Below are positions 16,706 through 29,169 of a stretch of DNA of 64,000 bases, in pieces. Source of the stretch: Rhodoblastus sp. 17X3 (GTDB lineage: Bacteria > Pseudomonadota > Alphaproteobacteria > Rhizobiales > Beijerinckiaceae); assembly GCF_030056575.1 (NCBI RefSeq), contig NZ_JASHHX010000004.1:162924-226923 (forward strand), given 5' to 3'. Made by a program: the position numbers and the translations under genes. Positions within the stretch are counted from its first letter, which is position 1; the number at the start of each line of letters is the position of its first letter. Below the pieces are notes generated by a model. It did not search any database. It saw only the letters and a list, made by a program, of their open reading frames with translations, and was not told the origin of the DNA.

Positions 16706-18100
16706 TCACGTCACCTCGAACCACGCCGCCAGACCATTGGCGAAATGGTCCATGATGGCCGAGGCGAGCAGCCATTTGCCGGGATTGTCGGCGACGAAGG
16801 CGACATGTTTGGTCCGCAGCGGCGGGACGATCACGCTGTCGCGCCAATAGGGCTCCCAGCCGTCGTCGAGATCGTGCAGCAGGCGCACGACATGGCCCTG
16901 GATATGGATGACCTGTGGAAACAGGGACTTGTTCACAAGCCCGAGGCTCACCGGCGTCCCTTTTTTCACCGAGAACAGCGGTGGGCCATCAAAGCCCGTC
17001 CCGGATTTGCCATTGATCGACCAGACGCTGCGCAGGGCCTCGCCCACTGGCTTGAAATTCGAGGGCGTCGTCCGCGTCGCGCCGCCTTCGATGACCAGAT
17101 CGAGCTTTTTCGCCTTTTCCAGCCGGATTTGGACGGGCAGCAGCGGATTGGGCGGCGGCGGAAGGATCGGCGGCGCGGGAGGCTTGGGCGCGCCTGCGGT
17201 CCTGAATTCCAGCAAGGTTACGTCCGGCAGTTCCGTCTCGCCGCGCAAGATGAGCTTGCAACTCTGCGCCTCGACCGGCGGCAGATCGAGCAGCAAATCG
17301 CAGCGGGCGCCGGGTCCGAGCGGCAGGGCGCGCCGCGCCGGCTCGAACGGGTCGCAGAACTGGCCGTCGAGGGCGATGATCTTGAGGTCGCCGCCCTGAA
17401 AGGCGAGATCCATGATCCGCGCCGTCGCGGCGTTGACGAGCCGCAGCCGCAGCCGCGCGCCGGGCGCGAAGGTCAGCGGCGGGGTTTTTGCCCGCGAATT
17501 GACGCTGCTGACCGCGCCGAGGCGGCCCTGCCGGATGACGTCGGCGGGATTGTCGAAATCGGGGATGATCTGGCCAGTAGCGTCGAGCCGCCAGTCGTCC
17601 AGCACCAGAATGAGGTCGGAATCGGAGAAGATCGGCTGCGGCTCATCGACGATGACGGCGCCATAAAGCCCGCGCCCGAGCTGCTCGCCGGAAAATGGCT
17701 GGACGAGCGGCTGGTATAAATAAGTTCCGGCGTCGGGCGGCGTGAAGCGGAAGTCGTGGGTCTCGCCGGGCGCCACATATTTTGGCGCCTGACCGGCCGG
17801 GCCGGCTATTTCATTGGCGACGCGCATGCCGCGCCAGAGCAGGGCGGTGGGCTGCTCCAGCTTGTTCACCAGCCGCGCCTTGATTTCCTGCCCCAGCGCC
17901 GTGCGCAAGAGCGGACCGGGAGTCTCGCCGCCGAATCCCCAGATCCTTGTCTGCGCCGCAGGCGCAGGGTTCAAGGGAACTGCGCCGGGCTGGGCCACAA
18001 GCTGCGTAAAACCGTCGGAGTCCTCGGCGCGGCCGGCTTCGGGCAGGGCGAAAACGCTCGCCGCGACGGTGCCGAACAGGGTGCGGCGGGTGAGGATCAT
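16706..18100 (-). CDS. Multicopper-oxidase-fold protein lacking copper ligands (Tat substrate)
   Basis: A 464-residue, three-cupredoxin-domain protein exported by Tat (TRRTLFGTVAASVFALP, cleavage near GRAED). Domain framework motifs remain (GGETPGPLLR, GTYLYQPL, GRGLYGAVIVDEP, VIHIQGH, NPGKWLL). The copper ligands do not: HWHG is L88-W-R-G, the WYHSH site reads LYQPL, HPxHxHG reads QVIHIQG, and the HCHxxxH site reads ASAIMDH, so the type 1 Cys is Ser. It should not be an oxidase. E. coli FtsP (SufI) is a known copper-free, Tat-exported protein of this fold. A structural or division-related role is possible but inferred. Confidence 0.85.
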   Translation of the reverse strand: MILTRRTLFGTVAASVFALPEAGRAEDSDGFTQLVAQPGAVPLNPAPAAQTRIWGFGGETPGPLLRTALGQEIKARLVNKLEQPTALLWRGMRVANEIAGPAGQAPKYVAPGETHDFRFTPPDAGTYLYQPLVQPFSGEQLGRGLYGAVIVDEPQPIFSDSDLILVLDDWRLDATGQIIPDFDNPADVIRQGRLGAVSSVNSRAKTPPLTFAPGARLRLRLVNAATARIMDLAFQGGDLKIIALDGQFCDPFEPARRALPLGPGARCDLLLDLPPVEAQSCKLILRGETELPDVTLLEFRTAGAPKPPAPPILPPPPNPLLPVQIRLEKAKKLDLVIEGGATRTTPSNFKPVGEALRSVWSINGKSGTGFDGPPLFSVKKGTPVSLGLVNKSLFPQVIHIQGHVVRLLHDLDDGWEPYWRDSVIVPPLRTKHVAFVADNPGKWLLASAIMDHFANGLAAWFEVT

Positions 18101-18262
18101 CGGGCCTCTCGGGGACGGAAAGCGCGCGAGCTTAACAGATTCTGATTACAAGTCGGCGCATGGGGCGCGCCGGACTCCATTTTTTTGCTGCTTTCCTTTT
18201 CTTCCATTGCTATAGAGCGCAACCTACGTGGGCGGCCGCTACTTTCGCGGGCGCGCAGGCGC

Positions 18263-18347
18263 GCGGGCGTGGCGGAACTGGTAGACGCGCCGGATTTAGG
18301 TTCCGGTGGTGAAAATCGTGGGGGTTCGAGTCCCTCCGCCCGCACCA
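18263..18347 (+). tRNA. tRNA-Leu (UAG)
   Basis: Acceptor stem GCGGGCG pairs with CGCCCGC; the anticodon stem CCGGA/TCCGG holds the loop TTTAGGT, giving anticodon TAG. There is a long variable arm, as in class II tRNAs, T-loop GGTTCGAGTCC, discriminator A and an encoded CCA. Confidence 0.96.
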
Positions 18348-18435
18348 GCGCCACGCAAAACGCCCGATTCGGCTGGTTTCATCCCGCAAAGGCCCTCCGG
18401 CCAAGCGGCGCAGAGGTTTTGAGAAGGTTTTGACG

Positions 18436-19794
18436 ATGCAGACGACTGAAACGCTTTCGCAAGGGCTGAAGCGCGAATATCAGGTGATCCTCGCGGCCTC
18501 CGAGCTGGCCTCCAAGCTTGAGGCCCAGTTGTCCGAGCTCAAGGACAAGGTGCGCATCAACGGGTTCCGCCCGGGCAAGGTGCCGGCCGGTCATCTGAAG
18601 CGCCTCTATGGCAAGTCCATCATGGGCGACGTCGTCCAGCAGGCCGTCAACGACGCCCAGACCAAGATTCTCGCCGACAATAATCTCCGCCTCGCCGGCC
18701 AGCCGAAGCTCGACTTCCCGGAAGACCGCGCCGAGATGGACAAGGTGCTGGAAGCGACCGGCGACCTGAAATTCAGCATCGCGTTCGAGGTTCTGCCGAC
18801 CTTCGACGTCGGATCCTTCGAGGACGTCGAGCTGGAGCGCGTCGTCGCTGAGATTCCGGCCGAGGACATCGACCAGCAGCTCAAGGATCTGGCCGACCGC
18901 AACAAGAACTACACGGCGCGCGAAGAGGGCGCGGAAGCGCAGAGCGGCGACAAGCTGACGATCGATTTTGTCGGCCGCCTCGGCGAGGAAGCTTTCGAAG
19001 GCGGAACGGCGGAAAACGTCGATCTCGTGCTCGGCTCCGGCTCGTTCATTCCCGGCTTTGAAGCTCAGCTCGAAGGCGCCAAGGCCGGCGACGAGCGCAA
19101 GGTCGTCGTGACCTTCCCCGCCGATTACCAGGCCGCCCATCTCGCCGGTCAAGAAGCCGTCTTCGACGTCACCGTCAAGGCGGTCGCCGCCCCGGGCGAC
19201 GTCGCCGTTGACGACGAGCTCGCCAAGAAATTCGGCTTCGAGGATCTCGGCAAGCTGCGCGAAGCCGTGACCGCCCGCGTCAAGGCCGATTACGACCGCG
19301 CCTCGCGCGACAAGCTGAAGCGCGCCCTGCTCGACGCCCTCGACAAGAAGTTCGACTTCGAACTGCCGCAGGACATGGTCGAGCAGGAGTTCAACGGCAT
19401 CTGGGGTCAGATCCAGGCCGAGCAGAACGCCGCCGGCAAGACCTTCGCCGATGAGGGCACGACCGAGGAAGAGCAGCGCGCCGAATATCGCCGCATCGCC
19501 GAGCGCCGCGTGCGCCTTGGCCTGGTTGTCGCGGAAGTCGGCGAAAAGGCCGGGGTCAAGGTCGGCGACGACGAGGTGAGCCGCGCCATCGTCGAGCGCG
19601 CCCGCCAGTTCCCCGGCCAGGAAAAGCTGTTCTGGGATTATTACCAGAAGAACCCGCAGGCCCTCGCCGAGATTCGCGCCCCGATCTATGAGGAAAAGGT
19701 GGTCGACCACATCATCGCGGCCGCCAAGGTGTCCGACAAGACCATCTCCAAGGACGAGCTGTTCAAGGTCGAGGACGACGCGGCCGACGCCTGA
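18436..19794 (+). CDS. tig: Trigger factor
   Basis: A 452-residue ribosome-associated chaperone and peptidyl-prolyl isomerase. The N-terminal ribosome-docking signature is present as [18 protein letters not shown]. The FKBP-type domain lies around residues 165-245 ([41 protein letters not shown]). The helical C-terminal chaperone arms follow. ATG 18436 has GAGAAGG eight bases upstream. It starts 88 bp after tRNA-Leu, has its own terminator, and heads the conserved tig-clpP-clpX-lon order. Confidence 0.97.
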   Translation: MQTTETLSQGLKREYQVILAASELASKLEAQLSELKDKVRINGFRPGKVPAGHLKRLYGKSIMGDVVQQAVNDAQTKILADNNLRLAGQPKLDFPEDRAEMDKVLEATGDLKFSIAFEVLPTFDVGSFEDVELERVVAEIPAEDIDQQLKDLADRNKNYTAREEGAEAQSGDKLTIDFVGRLGEEAFEGGTAENVDLVLGSGSFIPGFEAQLEGAKAGDERKVVVTFPADYQAAHLAGQEAVFDVTVKAVAAPGDVAVDDELAKKFGFEDLGKLREAVTARVKADYDRASRDKLKRALLDALDKKFDFELPQDMVEQEFNGIWGQIQAEQNAAGKTFADEGTTEEEQRAEYRRIAERRVRLGLVVAEVGEKAGVKVGDDEVSRAIVERARQFPGQEKLFWDYYQKNPQALAEIRAPIYEEKVVDHIIAAAKVSDKTISKDELFKVEDDAADA

Positions 19795-19818
19795 GTTTTT
19801 TGAAGAGAAACGTGTGAA

Positions 19819-19844
19819 GCGCCCGCGGTTTCGCGGGCGCTTTT
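19819..19844 (+). terminator. Intrinsic terminator of tig
   Basis: GCGCCCGCG, loop GTTT, CGCGGGCGC, then TTTT: a perfect 9-bp stem 24 bp after the tig stop codon. Confidence 0.88.
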
Positions 19845-20188
19845 CATTTGAAGCGCGAAAAGCGCGGGGCCGGTTTCAGACTTTTTTCATGCGCGCGCCC
19901 TTATGCGAGAAGGCTTGTCGCGTTTCAGACGGGCTGATTCGCGGAAAAAGGGGCGACCGAAAGCGCTTTCGCAGCGTCATAGGCGCGCAGGGAGCGCGCA
20001 AAAGGCAAAAGCGTTGCAGGCGAGGCCGCGGTCCGGGCCCTGATATTCCGGGGCGCGCGCCGGCGCCTCCATTCGGCCTCGTTCTTGCATTTCTTTTGGA
20101 CGCTTGGCGGCCATTGCCTCGGACCGCAAGCGCATTATGTTGGGATGAGGCCACAAGAACGGCTTTGGCCGTCGAAGGAAAAAGATCC
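19845..20188. other. 344-bp region upstream of clpP
   Basis: No convincing gene. It presumably holds the clpP promoter. I looked for a sigma-32-type CTTGAA/CCCCAT pair here and found none. Confidence 0.5.
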
Positions 20189-20818
20189 ATGCGCGATCCG
20201 GTTGACGTCTATAACCAATATCTCATCCCGCAGGTCATCGAGAACACGCCGCGCGGCGAACGCGGATTCGACATTTATTCGCGACTTCTGCGCGAGCGAA
20301 TCGTCTTCCTGACCGGCCCGGTCGAGGACGGCATGGCCTCGGTCATCATCGCGCAGCTGCTGTTCCTCGAGGCGGAGAATCCGAAGAAGGAAATCTCCAT
20401 GTACATCAACTCGCCGGGCGGCGTGGTGACGGCGGGCATGGCGATCTACGACACGATGCAGTTCATCAAGCCCAAGGTCTCGACGCTGTGCGTGGGTCAG
20501 GCGGCCTCGATGGGCTCGCTCCTGCTGTGCGGCGGCGAAAAGGGCATGCGCTTCGCCCTGCCCAACGCCCGCATCATGGTTCACCAGCCTTCGGGCGGCT
20601 TCCAGGGCCAGGCGTCGGACATCCTCCGCCACGCGGAAGACATCATGAAGGTCAAGAAGCGTCTCAATGATGTTTATGTGACTCACACGGGCCAAGACTA
20701 TGACACGATCGAGCGCACGCTCGACCGCGATCACTTCATGTCGTCGGATGAGGCCAAGGCTTTCGGCCTGATCGACGACGTGCTCAGCAAGCGTCCCGAG
20801 GAAGCGGAAGCCAAATGA
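20189..20818 (+). CDS. clpP: ATP-dependent Clp protease proteolytic subunit
   Basis: This 209-residue serine peptidase forms the tetradecameric barrel fed by ClpX or ClpA. The catalytic triad is visible: Ser107 in GQAASMGS, His132 in MVHQPSGG and Asp181 in LDRDHFMS. The substrate-binding strand INSPGG (residues 73-78) is present. ATG 20189 is preceded by AAGGA. The N-terminal residues before the mature core are short, as in other Alphaproteobacteria. clpX follows 225 bp downstream, the usual order. Confidence 0.97.
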   Translation: MRDPVDVYNQYLIPQVIENTPRGERGFDIYSRLLRERIVFLTGPVEDGMASVIIAQLLFLEAENPKKEISMYINSPGGVVTAGMAIYDTMQFIKPKVSTLCVGQAASMGSLLLCGGEKGMRFALPNARIMVHQPSGGFQGQASDILRHAEDIMKVKKRLNDVYVTHTGQDYDTIERTLDRDHFMSSDEAKAFGLIDDVLSKRPEEAEAK

Positions 20819-21043
20819 GCTGGGGACGGCGCCCGTCTTGCATGGGCGTAAAAATATTGTGACGCTTGCCATTGACGCCGACGGGCATAAAATCAGGCCG
20901 CTGACGTCGATGGATGAACCGGGGCGCGAAAGCGCGATTTCGCCGAACCGGCGGCGAGAATCCCAGCGGCCTTTGGCGGTTCAACCGCCGGGGGCGGCGC
21001 AAGGGCGGTCGAACGAGGCCCGGTCGGCCGCAAGGAGATGCTG

Positions 21044-22309
21044 ATGAGCAAGGTTGGCAATAGCGACTCGAAAAACACGCTCTATTGCTCGTTCTGCGGC
21101 AAGAGCCAACACGAGGTGCGGAAGCTGATCGCCGGGCCGACGGTGTTCATTTGCGATGAGTGCGTCGAGCTCTGCATGGACATCATCCGCGAGGAGAACA
21201 AATCCGCGCTGGTCAAGACGCGCGACGGCATTCCGACGCCGAAGGAAATCTGCAAGGTCCTCGACGATTACGTGATCGGCCAGTTCCAGGCCAAGCGCGT
21301 GCTGTCGGTGGCGGTGCATAATCACTACAAGCGCCTCAACCACGCAACCAAGCATTCCGACGTCGAACTGGCGAAGTCGAACATCCTGCTGGTCGGTCCG
21401 ACCGGTTCGGGCAAGACCCTGCTGGCGCAGACGCTGGCGCGCATTCTCGACGTGCCCTTCACCATGGCTGACGCCACCACGCTGACGGAAGCGGGCTATG
21501 TCGGCGAGGACGTCGAGAACATCATCCTCAAGCTGCTGCAGGCCTCCGACTATAATGTCGAGCGCGCGCAGCGCGGCATCGTCTATATCGACGAGATCGA
21601 TAAGATTTCCCGCAAGTCGGACAATCCGTCGATCACGCGCGACGTGTCGGGCGAGGGCGTGCAGCAGGCCCTGCTGAAGATCATGGAAGGCACGGTCGCC
21701 TCCGTGCCGCCGCAGGGCGGCCGGAAACACCCGCAGCAGGAGTTCCTGCAGGTGGATACGACCAATATCCTGTTCATCTGCGGCGGCGCCTTCGCGGGCC
21801 TGGACAAGATCATCTCCAATCGCGGCAAGACCACCTCGATCGGCTTCCAGGCCCGGGTCACCGGCCCTGACGAACGCCGCTCGGGCGAAATCTTCCGCAA
21901 TGTCGAGCCCGAGGATCTGCTGAAATTCGGCCTGATCCCGGAATTCGTCGGCCGTCTGCCGGTGATCGCGACGCTGGAGGATCTCGACGAGGAGGCTCTG
22001 AAGAAAATCCTCGTCGATCCGAAGAATGCGCTGGTGAAGCAATATCAGCGCCTGTTCGAGATGGAGAATGTCGAGCTGACCTTCCAGGACGAGGCGCTCA
22101 ACGTCATCGCCCGCCGCGCGATCGAACGAAAGACCGGCGCGCGCGGCCTGCGCTCCATCATGGAGGGCATCCTGCTCGACACCATGTACGACCTCCCCGG
22201 GCTGGAAGGCGTGGAACAGGTGGTGATCGGCCCCGAAGTGGTCGAGGGCAAGGCGAAGCCGCTCTATATTTACGCCGAAAGGGCGGAAAAGAGCGGCGTC
22301 AGCGCCTGA
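21044..22309 (+). CDS. clpX: Clp protease ATP-binding subunit ClpX
   Basis: A 421-residue AAA+ unfoldase. The N-terminal zinc-binding domain has CSFCGKS and ICDECVEL. Walker A is GPTGSGKT, Walker B is [10 protein letters not shown], the pore loop is GYVGEDVE, the RKH loop is GGRKHPQ, and the ClpP-docking loop is TTSIGFQ. Sensor 2 lies in [13 protein letters not shown] 21044 is chosen because AAGGAG sits six bases upstream; the ATG at 21038 abuts that ribosome site and is too close. All functional loops are intact. Confidence 0.97.
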   Translation: MSKVGNSDSKNTLYCSFCGKSQHEVRKLIAGPTVFICDECVELCMDIIREENKSALVKTRDGIPTPKEICKVLDDYVIGQFQAKRVLSVAVHNHYKRLNHATKHSDVELAKSNILLVGPTGSGKTLLAQTLARILDVPFTMADATTLTEAGYVGEDVENIILKLLQASDYNVERAQRGIVYIDEIDKISRKSDNPSITRDVSGEGVQQALLKIMEGTVASVPPQGGRKHPQQEFLQVDTTNILFICGGAFAGLDKIISNRGKTTSIGFQARVTGPDERRSGEIFRNVEPEDLLKFGLIPEFVGRLPVIATLEDLDEEALKKILVDPKNALVKQYQRLFEMENVELTFQDEALNVIARRAIERKTGARGLRSIMEGILLDTMYDLPGLEGVEQVVIGPEVVEGKAKPLYIYAERAEKSGVSA

Positions 22310-22397
22310 TCTCAAAGAGAGGCGGGGGCTCAGGCCGCCGCCTTCCTTCGTTAGAGGGTCCGGCGTTTGGGAAAGGCCGCGCTTTCGTTCCGGAAGG

Positions 22398-22423
22398 CTT
22401 GAAAGCGGCGCACGGCGCCCCAT
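22398..22423 (+). promoter_or_regulatory. Sigma-32 (RpoH)-type heat-shock promoter of lon
   Basis: CTTGAA (22398-22403) and CCCCAT (22418-22423) are separated by 14 bases, an essentially consensus RpoH promoter (CTTGAA-N13/14-CCCCAT). Transcription would start near 22430, leaving a leader of about 240 nt before the lon ATG. The rest of the 22310-22672 gap holds no gene. Confidence 0.82.
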
Positions 22424-22672
22424 TTGCCACTTATGTTAACCCAATCGCCGCCGATGCTTGAAAAGGTCGGCGGCGCATGGGGCGGAGGCCTCCGGCGCCG
22501 CAAGCTGTCCCGGAATGCTGATCGAGCCGGGATCGCGCAGACAGACGTTTGCAGCCCCTGCTGCTCCACAAGGAGCTGTCGAGGCTCCAAGGGCCGGAAC
22601 GCCGAAGCCGCATGGGCGGGTCAAATCGCCTTCACTGACGGTTTCGCCTGCCATGACAGATAGGATCAAGCG

Positions 22673-25099
<2,427 letters not shown>

Positions 25100-25152
25100 G
25101 GCGCCACTCGCTGCGAGCGTCATGATCAAAGCGCGATGAGCGCGGTTGAAAG

Positions 25153-25183
25153 AGCCGGGGCGCGCAAACGCCCCGGCTTTTTT
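25153..25183 (+). terminator. Intrinsic terminator of lon
   Basis: AGCCGGGGCG, loop CGCAAA, CGCCCCGGCT and a T6 tract: a perfect 10-bp stem about 50 bp past the stop. Confidence 0.92.
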
Positions 25184-25447
25184 GCGCCGCAAACTTCCTT
25201 TTTGTGAGCGGAACCCCCGCTATTTTTGCGAATTTCGGGCGCTCTCGCGCGGAATCCCTTGATTTGCAGGGCATTCAATCAGAAAGTGACGGCGTCGGGA
25301 TGGGCTCGATTCGAGTTGCAGCCGCCTAAGCGGCGCCTTATTCGTGCGCGCCTCGATGGAAATCGAATTACCGGGGCGTTGGGCGCTCCGCGGTGAGTCA
25401 TCTGGCGCCGTCGGAGGAGACGCGCCCTAAAAACGGGAAAAATGCAA

Positions 25448-25726
25448 ATGACCAACAAAGCCGAATTGATCGACGCGGTCGCGGAAGCGACGGAAACGTC
25501 CAAGGCCGCCGCTGGCGCCGCGCTGGACGCCGTCATCGCCGCCATCACCAACGCGCTGCAGCAGGGCGAAGAAGTCCGCCTCGTCGGCTTCGGCACGTTT
25601 TCGGTGAAGACCCGCGCCGCCGGCAAGGGCCGCAATCCGGCGACGGGCACGGAAATCACCATCCCGGAGTCCAAGAGCGTCCGCTTCAAGCCCGGCGCTC
25701 AGCTGAAGACCACCGTCAACAAGTAA
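25448..25726 (+). CDS. hupB: HU-family DNA-binding protein
   Basis: A 92-residue histone-like protein. The dimer core is NKAELIDAVAEATETSKAAA, and the DNA-clasping arm region carries VRLVGFGTFSVKTRAAGKGRNPATG, including the GRNPxTG tip with the intercalating Pro, then RFKPGAQLK. ATG 25448 gives the usual HU length; ATG 25442 would add two residues. It follows lon, as in many Proteobacteria, and has its own terminator. Confidence 0.95.
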   Translation: MTNKAELIDAVAEATETSKAAAGAALDAVIAAITNALQQGEEVRLVGFGTFSVKTRAAGKGRNPATGTEITIPESKSVRFKPGAQLKTTVNK

Positions 25727-25740
25727 GCCGCGTTCGCATT

Positions 25741-25767
25741 CCGGCGCGGGCCTCCCGCGCCGGTTTT
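25741..25767 (+). terminator. Intrinsic terminator of hupB
   Basis: CCGGCGCGGG, loop CCT, CCCGCGCCGG, then TTTT: a perfect 10-bp stem 14 bp after the stop. Confidence 0.88.
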
Positions 25768-25901
25768 CGCGCGAGGGCTCGGATCGGCGTCCGGCGGGCC
25801 TGTCTCCGCCGGCGTTTTTGCGCCTGCGTTTTCGTTCTTGCCAGCGCGCGCGCGCCGTTTTAAGAGCCGGAGAAGACCGGCGGAATTCCGCCGCGCCATT
25901 G

Positions 25902-25977
25902 GGGCGGTTAGCTCAGTTGGTAGAGCATCTCGTTTACACCGAGAGAGTCGGCGGTTCGAGTCCGTCACCGCCCACCA
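25902..25977 (+). tRNA. tRNA-Val (UAC)
   Basis: Acceptor GGGCGGT pairs with ACCGCCC; D-arm TAGCTCAGTTGGTAGAG; anticodon stem TCTCG/CGAGA with loop TTTACAC (anticodon TAC); T-arm GGTTCGAGTCC; encoded ACCA end. Confidence 0.97.
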
Positions 25978-25994
25978 AACTCCGGGGAAAGTCG

Positions 25995-26636
25995 ATGTCG
26001 GCTGGGAAGCTTCGGGATCTTTCGCGCGCCTTCGCCGCGCCGCTGGCCGCTTTCGCTCTCCTCGCCCTGGTTTCCGGCGGCGCGCGGGCGATGGAATTCC
26101 GACTGCAGAGCGTGGCTGACGGGACCGGTTGCCGGGCTCATTGCCCGAGGGTGATCGTCGCGGAAGGCCAGATCACCAATTCGACGCCCAACGAATTCGT
26201 GGAGTTTCTGCGTGAAAACGTCGGCGACCGTGATTTGCGGACGGTGGTGCTGCTCAATTCGCAGGGCGGCTATGTCGTCGCCTCGATGGAGCTGGGCCAG
26301 ATGTTCCGGCGAATCGGCGCCGCGACCATCGTGTCGCATCAATGCCTTTCGGCTTGCGTCTATTCCTTCATGGGCGGCGTGAAGCGGGTCGCGCCGCGCG
26401 GCACCTCGCTCGGCATTCACCGCATGTTCGCCAACGCGTCCGACGGCGCGTTCGATTCGCGAGGGCGTCGGGTCTATGACGACGGTTCTCTGGCCGGGGC
26501 GCTGATGCGCTACAGCGCGCGCATGGGGGTCTCCGGCGATCTGATTCGATTCGCCGAGCGCATTTCATCCAATTCGATCCATGTCGTCACGTCGAATGAA
26601 ATGGCGCGCTGGCGGCTGGCGAGCCGCGCTTTCTGA
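25995..26636 (+). CDS. Predicted periplasmic ClpP/crotonase-fold protein (COG3904-like)
   Basis: A 213-residue exported protein. A signal peptide (residues 1-32, hydrophobic core AAPLAAFALLALVSG, cleavage near ARAME) precedes a ClpP-like fold. LRTVVLLNSQGGYVVASMELGQMFRRIGA resembles the glycine-rich oxyanion strand, and HQCLSACVYSFMGG holds a Ser-Ala-Cys nucleophile-elbow-like turn. Two Cys pairs could form periplasmic disulfides. The Ser in the SAC turn is the best nucleophile candidate, but activity is unproven. It lies between tRNA-Val and tRNA-Asp and could be expressed from the tRNA promoter. Confidence 0.72.
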   Translation: MSAGKLRDLSRAFAAPLAAFALLALVSGGARAMEFRLQSVADGTGCRAHCPRVIVAEGQITNSTPNEFVEFLRENVGDRDLRTVVLLNSQGGYVVASMELGQMFRRIGAATIVSHQCLSACVYSFMGGVKRVAPRGTSLGIHRMFANASDGAFDSRGRRVYDDGSLAGALMRYSARMGVSGDLIRFAERISSNSIHVVTSNEMARWRLASRAF

Positions 26637-26765
26637 AGGGTTCCGCCGGGGCGTCCTGGCGCGGCGGCGAGGCTTTCAAGAAATCGCCACATCAACGCTT
26701 GACTTGCCGGCGTGGCTGTCTTAATTCGCAGGCCTCCGATCGACGCAGCAGCGTCGCGGTCGAGC

Positions 26766-26842
<77 letters not shown>

Positions 26843-27510
26843 TTCAAACCAGTCTATGCGACCGTTTGAATGCCCGCGTCCCCCAAAAGCAAACTCCCGT
26901 TCCCCAGTTCCGTTCGCCATCGTCGCGCCACACGTTTCGACCATGTTCTCGTGGCGGCGAAGGGGTTCGATCGTTCACGAAACGTGACTGAGCGAATCGG
27001 ACGGGGCGCTTTCGGGCTCCCGCCGCCTTGCCGCGACAAGAAGCGATTCCAGAGGCATCCTTTTCTCGCGATCGCGCGCAATCGCCTTCAGGCTTCGGGG
27101 CGCTGCGCGCACGCGGGCGCCAAAGGCAAAAATAGACGATTGTCAAACATCCTGTTGCTGCGGCGCGATGTCGGCCAAGCTGACGGCGCGCTCCAACTTT
27201 CGCATGATTGTTTGCGGCCCCTCTTTCCGGCGCAAAGGAAGGAAAACGCGGCTTTTCGCGGGACTCGCGGCGCGGCGGCCCTGGCGGGCGGCGGACAGGC
27301 CGGGCGCGTCAGGAAGCAGGGGCGCGCTTAGCCCTTGCGCGCGGCGACGCCCTGCGATACGGAACCAAGACGATCCCGTGGAGAGATGCGGCTTTTTCAA
27401 GGCCGCTTCACAACCGCGCGGCGGCGGCGAGTCAGGCCGGGGCCTTGCCCCGGGCGGGCGGCGAGCCGGAAACCAGAGCCGGGACAAGTGAGAGCAAGGA
27501 CATCAATCCC
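26843..27510. other. 668-bp region between tRNA-Asp and nuoA
   Basis: I see no convincing gene, tRNA or terminator here. Open frames in it have no recognisable protein features. It probably contains the main nuo promoter and leader, but no clear -35/-10 pair stands out. Confidence 0.5.
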
Positions 27511-27876
27511 ATGCCGGTCCTCCTGAACGATTATCTGCCGCTGGTGATTTTCATCGCGCTTTCGGCGATCATTTCGGGGGCGCTGCTCGTTGCGCCCTTC
27601 CTGCTCGCGTTCAAGGCGCCCGACGCTGAAAAGCTCTCGGCCTATGAATGCGGCTTCAATGCCTTTGACGACGCGCGCATGAAATTCGATGTGCGGTTCT
27701 ACCTGGTCTCGCTGCTGTTCATCATCTTCGATCTGGAAGTCGCCTTCCTGTTCCCCTGGGCGGTGGCGTTCCGCAAGATCGGCGTGTTCGGCTTCTGGTC
27801 GATGATGGTCTTCCTCGGCGTGCTGACCGTCGGCTTCATCTATGAGTGGAAGAAGGGAGCCCTGGAATGGGATTGA
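27511..27876 (+). CDS. nuoA: NADH-quinone oxidoreductase subunit A
   Basis: A 121-residue membrane subunit of complex I with three transmembrane helices. The conserved loop [22 protein letters not shown] between helices 1 and 2 contains the Cys that reports active/deactive transitions in mitochondrial ND3. [16 protein letters not shown] marks helix 2. ATG 27511 follows CAAGGA. First gene of the 14-subunit nuo operon; nuoB overlaps its end by 10 bp. Confidence 0.96.
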   Translation: MPVLLNDYLPLVIFIALSAIISGALLVAPFLLAFKAPDAEKLSAYECGFNAFDDARMKFDVRFYLVSLLFIIFDLEVAFLFPWAVAFRKIGVFGFWSMMVFLGVLTVGFIYEWKKGALEWD

Positions 27877-28451
27877 TCTCTGAAAAGAGCCAGACCCTCA
27901 TCGCCCCTTCGCCTCGCGGCATTCTTGACCCGCGCACCGGCAAGCCGATCGGTTCGGACGACCCCACCTTCCTGTCGATCAATGACGAGCTGGCCGACAA
28001 AGGCTTTCTCGTCACCGCGACCGACGACCTCATCAACTGGGCCCGCACCGGCTCGCTGATGTGGATGACCTTCGGTCTGGCCTGCTGCGCCGTGGAAATG
28101 ATGCAGGTCGCGATGCCGCGCTACGACGTCGAGCGTTTCGGCTTCGCGCCGCGCGCCTCGCCGCGCCAATCGGACGTGATGATCGTCGCCGGCACGCTGA
28201 CCAACAAGATGGCTCCCGCGCTTCGCAAGGTCTATGACCAGATGCCCGAGCCGCGCTACGTCATCTCGATGGGCTCCTGCGCCAATGGCGGCGGCTATTA
28301 TCATTATTCCTATTCGGTGGTGCGCGGCTGCGACCGCGTCGTCCCGGTCGACATCTATGTGCCGGGCTGCCCGCCTTCCGCCGAGGCGCTGCTTTACGGC
28401 ATCATGCTGCTGCAGCGGAAAATCCGCCGCACCGGCACGATCGAGCGCTGA
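27867..28451 (+). CDS. nuoB: NADH-quinone oxidoreductase subunit B
   Basis: A 194-residue peripheral subunit that carries cluster N2, the last [4Fe-4S] centre before quinone. Ligands are in GLACCAVEM (two adjacent Cys), MGSCANGGG and VPGCPPSAE. The start ATG 27867 lies inside nuoA and is preceded by AAGGGAG, so translation is probably coupled. The N-terminus carries a short alphaproteobacterial extension. Confidence 0.96.
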   Translation: MGLISEKSQTLIAPSPRGILDPRTGKPIGSDDPTFLSINDELADKGFLVTATDDLINWARTGSLMWMTFGLACCAVEMMQVAMPRYDVERFGFAPRASPRQSDVMIVAGTLTNKMAPALRKVYDQMPEPRYVISMGSCANGGGYYHYSYSVVRGCDRVVPVDIYVPGCPPSAEALLYGIMLLQRKIRRTGTIER

Positions 28452-28520
28452 ATTTCCGGCGCGCCGCCTCCGGCGCGTCTTGTCGTCATTTCCGGCGCGA
28501 GCCGGTTCTGGGGTTCGAAC

Positions 28521-29159
28521 ATGGCCAATGAGCAGAACGCCGCCGCGGTGGATCACGCCGCCGTCCTGCGGGACCAATTGCAGGCCCTGTCCGCCAGGAT
28601 TTCGGCGGGGCTGGGCGCCGCCGTGCTGTCGGCGGACATCGCCTATGACGAGTTGACCGTCGTCGTCGACGCGGCGCAGTGGATTCCCGCGCTGACCTTT
28701 TTGCGCGACAGCGGCTTCATCTGCTTCATTGACCTGACCGCAGTCGATTGGCCCGCGCGCGCGAAGCGCTTCGACGTGGTCGTGCATCTGCTCGACCCCA
28801 AGGCCAATCTCCGCATCCGCGTCAAATGCCATGCCGACGAAACGCAGCCGGTTGAGAGCAGCGTCAACGTCTGGCCCGCCGCCGACTGGTTCGAGCGTGA
28901 GGCCTATGACATGTATGGCGTGCTGTTCGCGGGGCATCCGGATCTGCGCCGCATGCTGACGGATTATGGTTTCGACGGCCATCCGCTGCGCAAGGATTTT
29001 CCGATGTCTGGTTATGTCGAGGTCCGCTACGACGATGCGCAGAAGCGCGTCGTTTATGAGCCGACCAAGCTCAGCCAGGAATATCGCAGCTTCGATTTTC
29101 TCTCGCCTTGGGAAACGGCTCAATACGAGCTTCCGGGCGACGAGAAGGCCACCAAATAG
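28521..29159 (+). CDS. nuoC: NADH-quinone oxidoreductase subunit C
   Basis: A 212-residue 30-kDa subunit of the quinone module. Family motifs are [39 protein letters not shown] and the C-terminal [12 protein letters not shown]. It is encoded separately from nuoD, as in Alphaproteobacteria (fused in E. coli). It is separated from nuoD here by an unrelated secreted protein gene. Confidence 0.96.
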   Translation: MANEQNAAAVDHAAVLRDQLQALSARISAGLGAAVLSADIAYDELTVVVDAAQWIPALTFLRDSGFICFIDLTAVDWPARAKRFDVVVHLLDPKANLRIRVKCHADETQPVESSVNVWPAADWFEREAYDMYGVLFAGHPDLRRMLTDYGFDGHPLRKDFPMSGYVEVRYDDAQKRVVYEPTKLSQEYRSFDFLSPWETAQYELPGDEKATK

Positions 29160-29169
29160 GGCTGGACCG

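Noticed and set aside
16534..16755. A 73-codon open frame downstream of the VOC gene.
   Set aside because: It runs through the inverted-repeat DNA and into the antisense of the multicopper-oxidase-fold gene; no protein features.
20041..20188. A sigma-32 promoter upstream of clpP, based on a CTTGCA sequence.
   Set aside because: No CCCCAT-like element occurs at a 13-14 bp distance.
26843..27510. Open frames between tRNA-Asp and nuoA, including an N-terminal extension of nuoA.
   Set aside because: The extension is low-complexity, and ATG 27511 with its ribosome site gives a normal-length NuoA.
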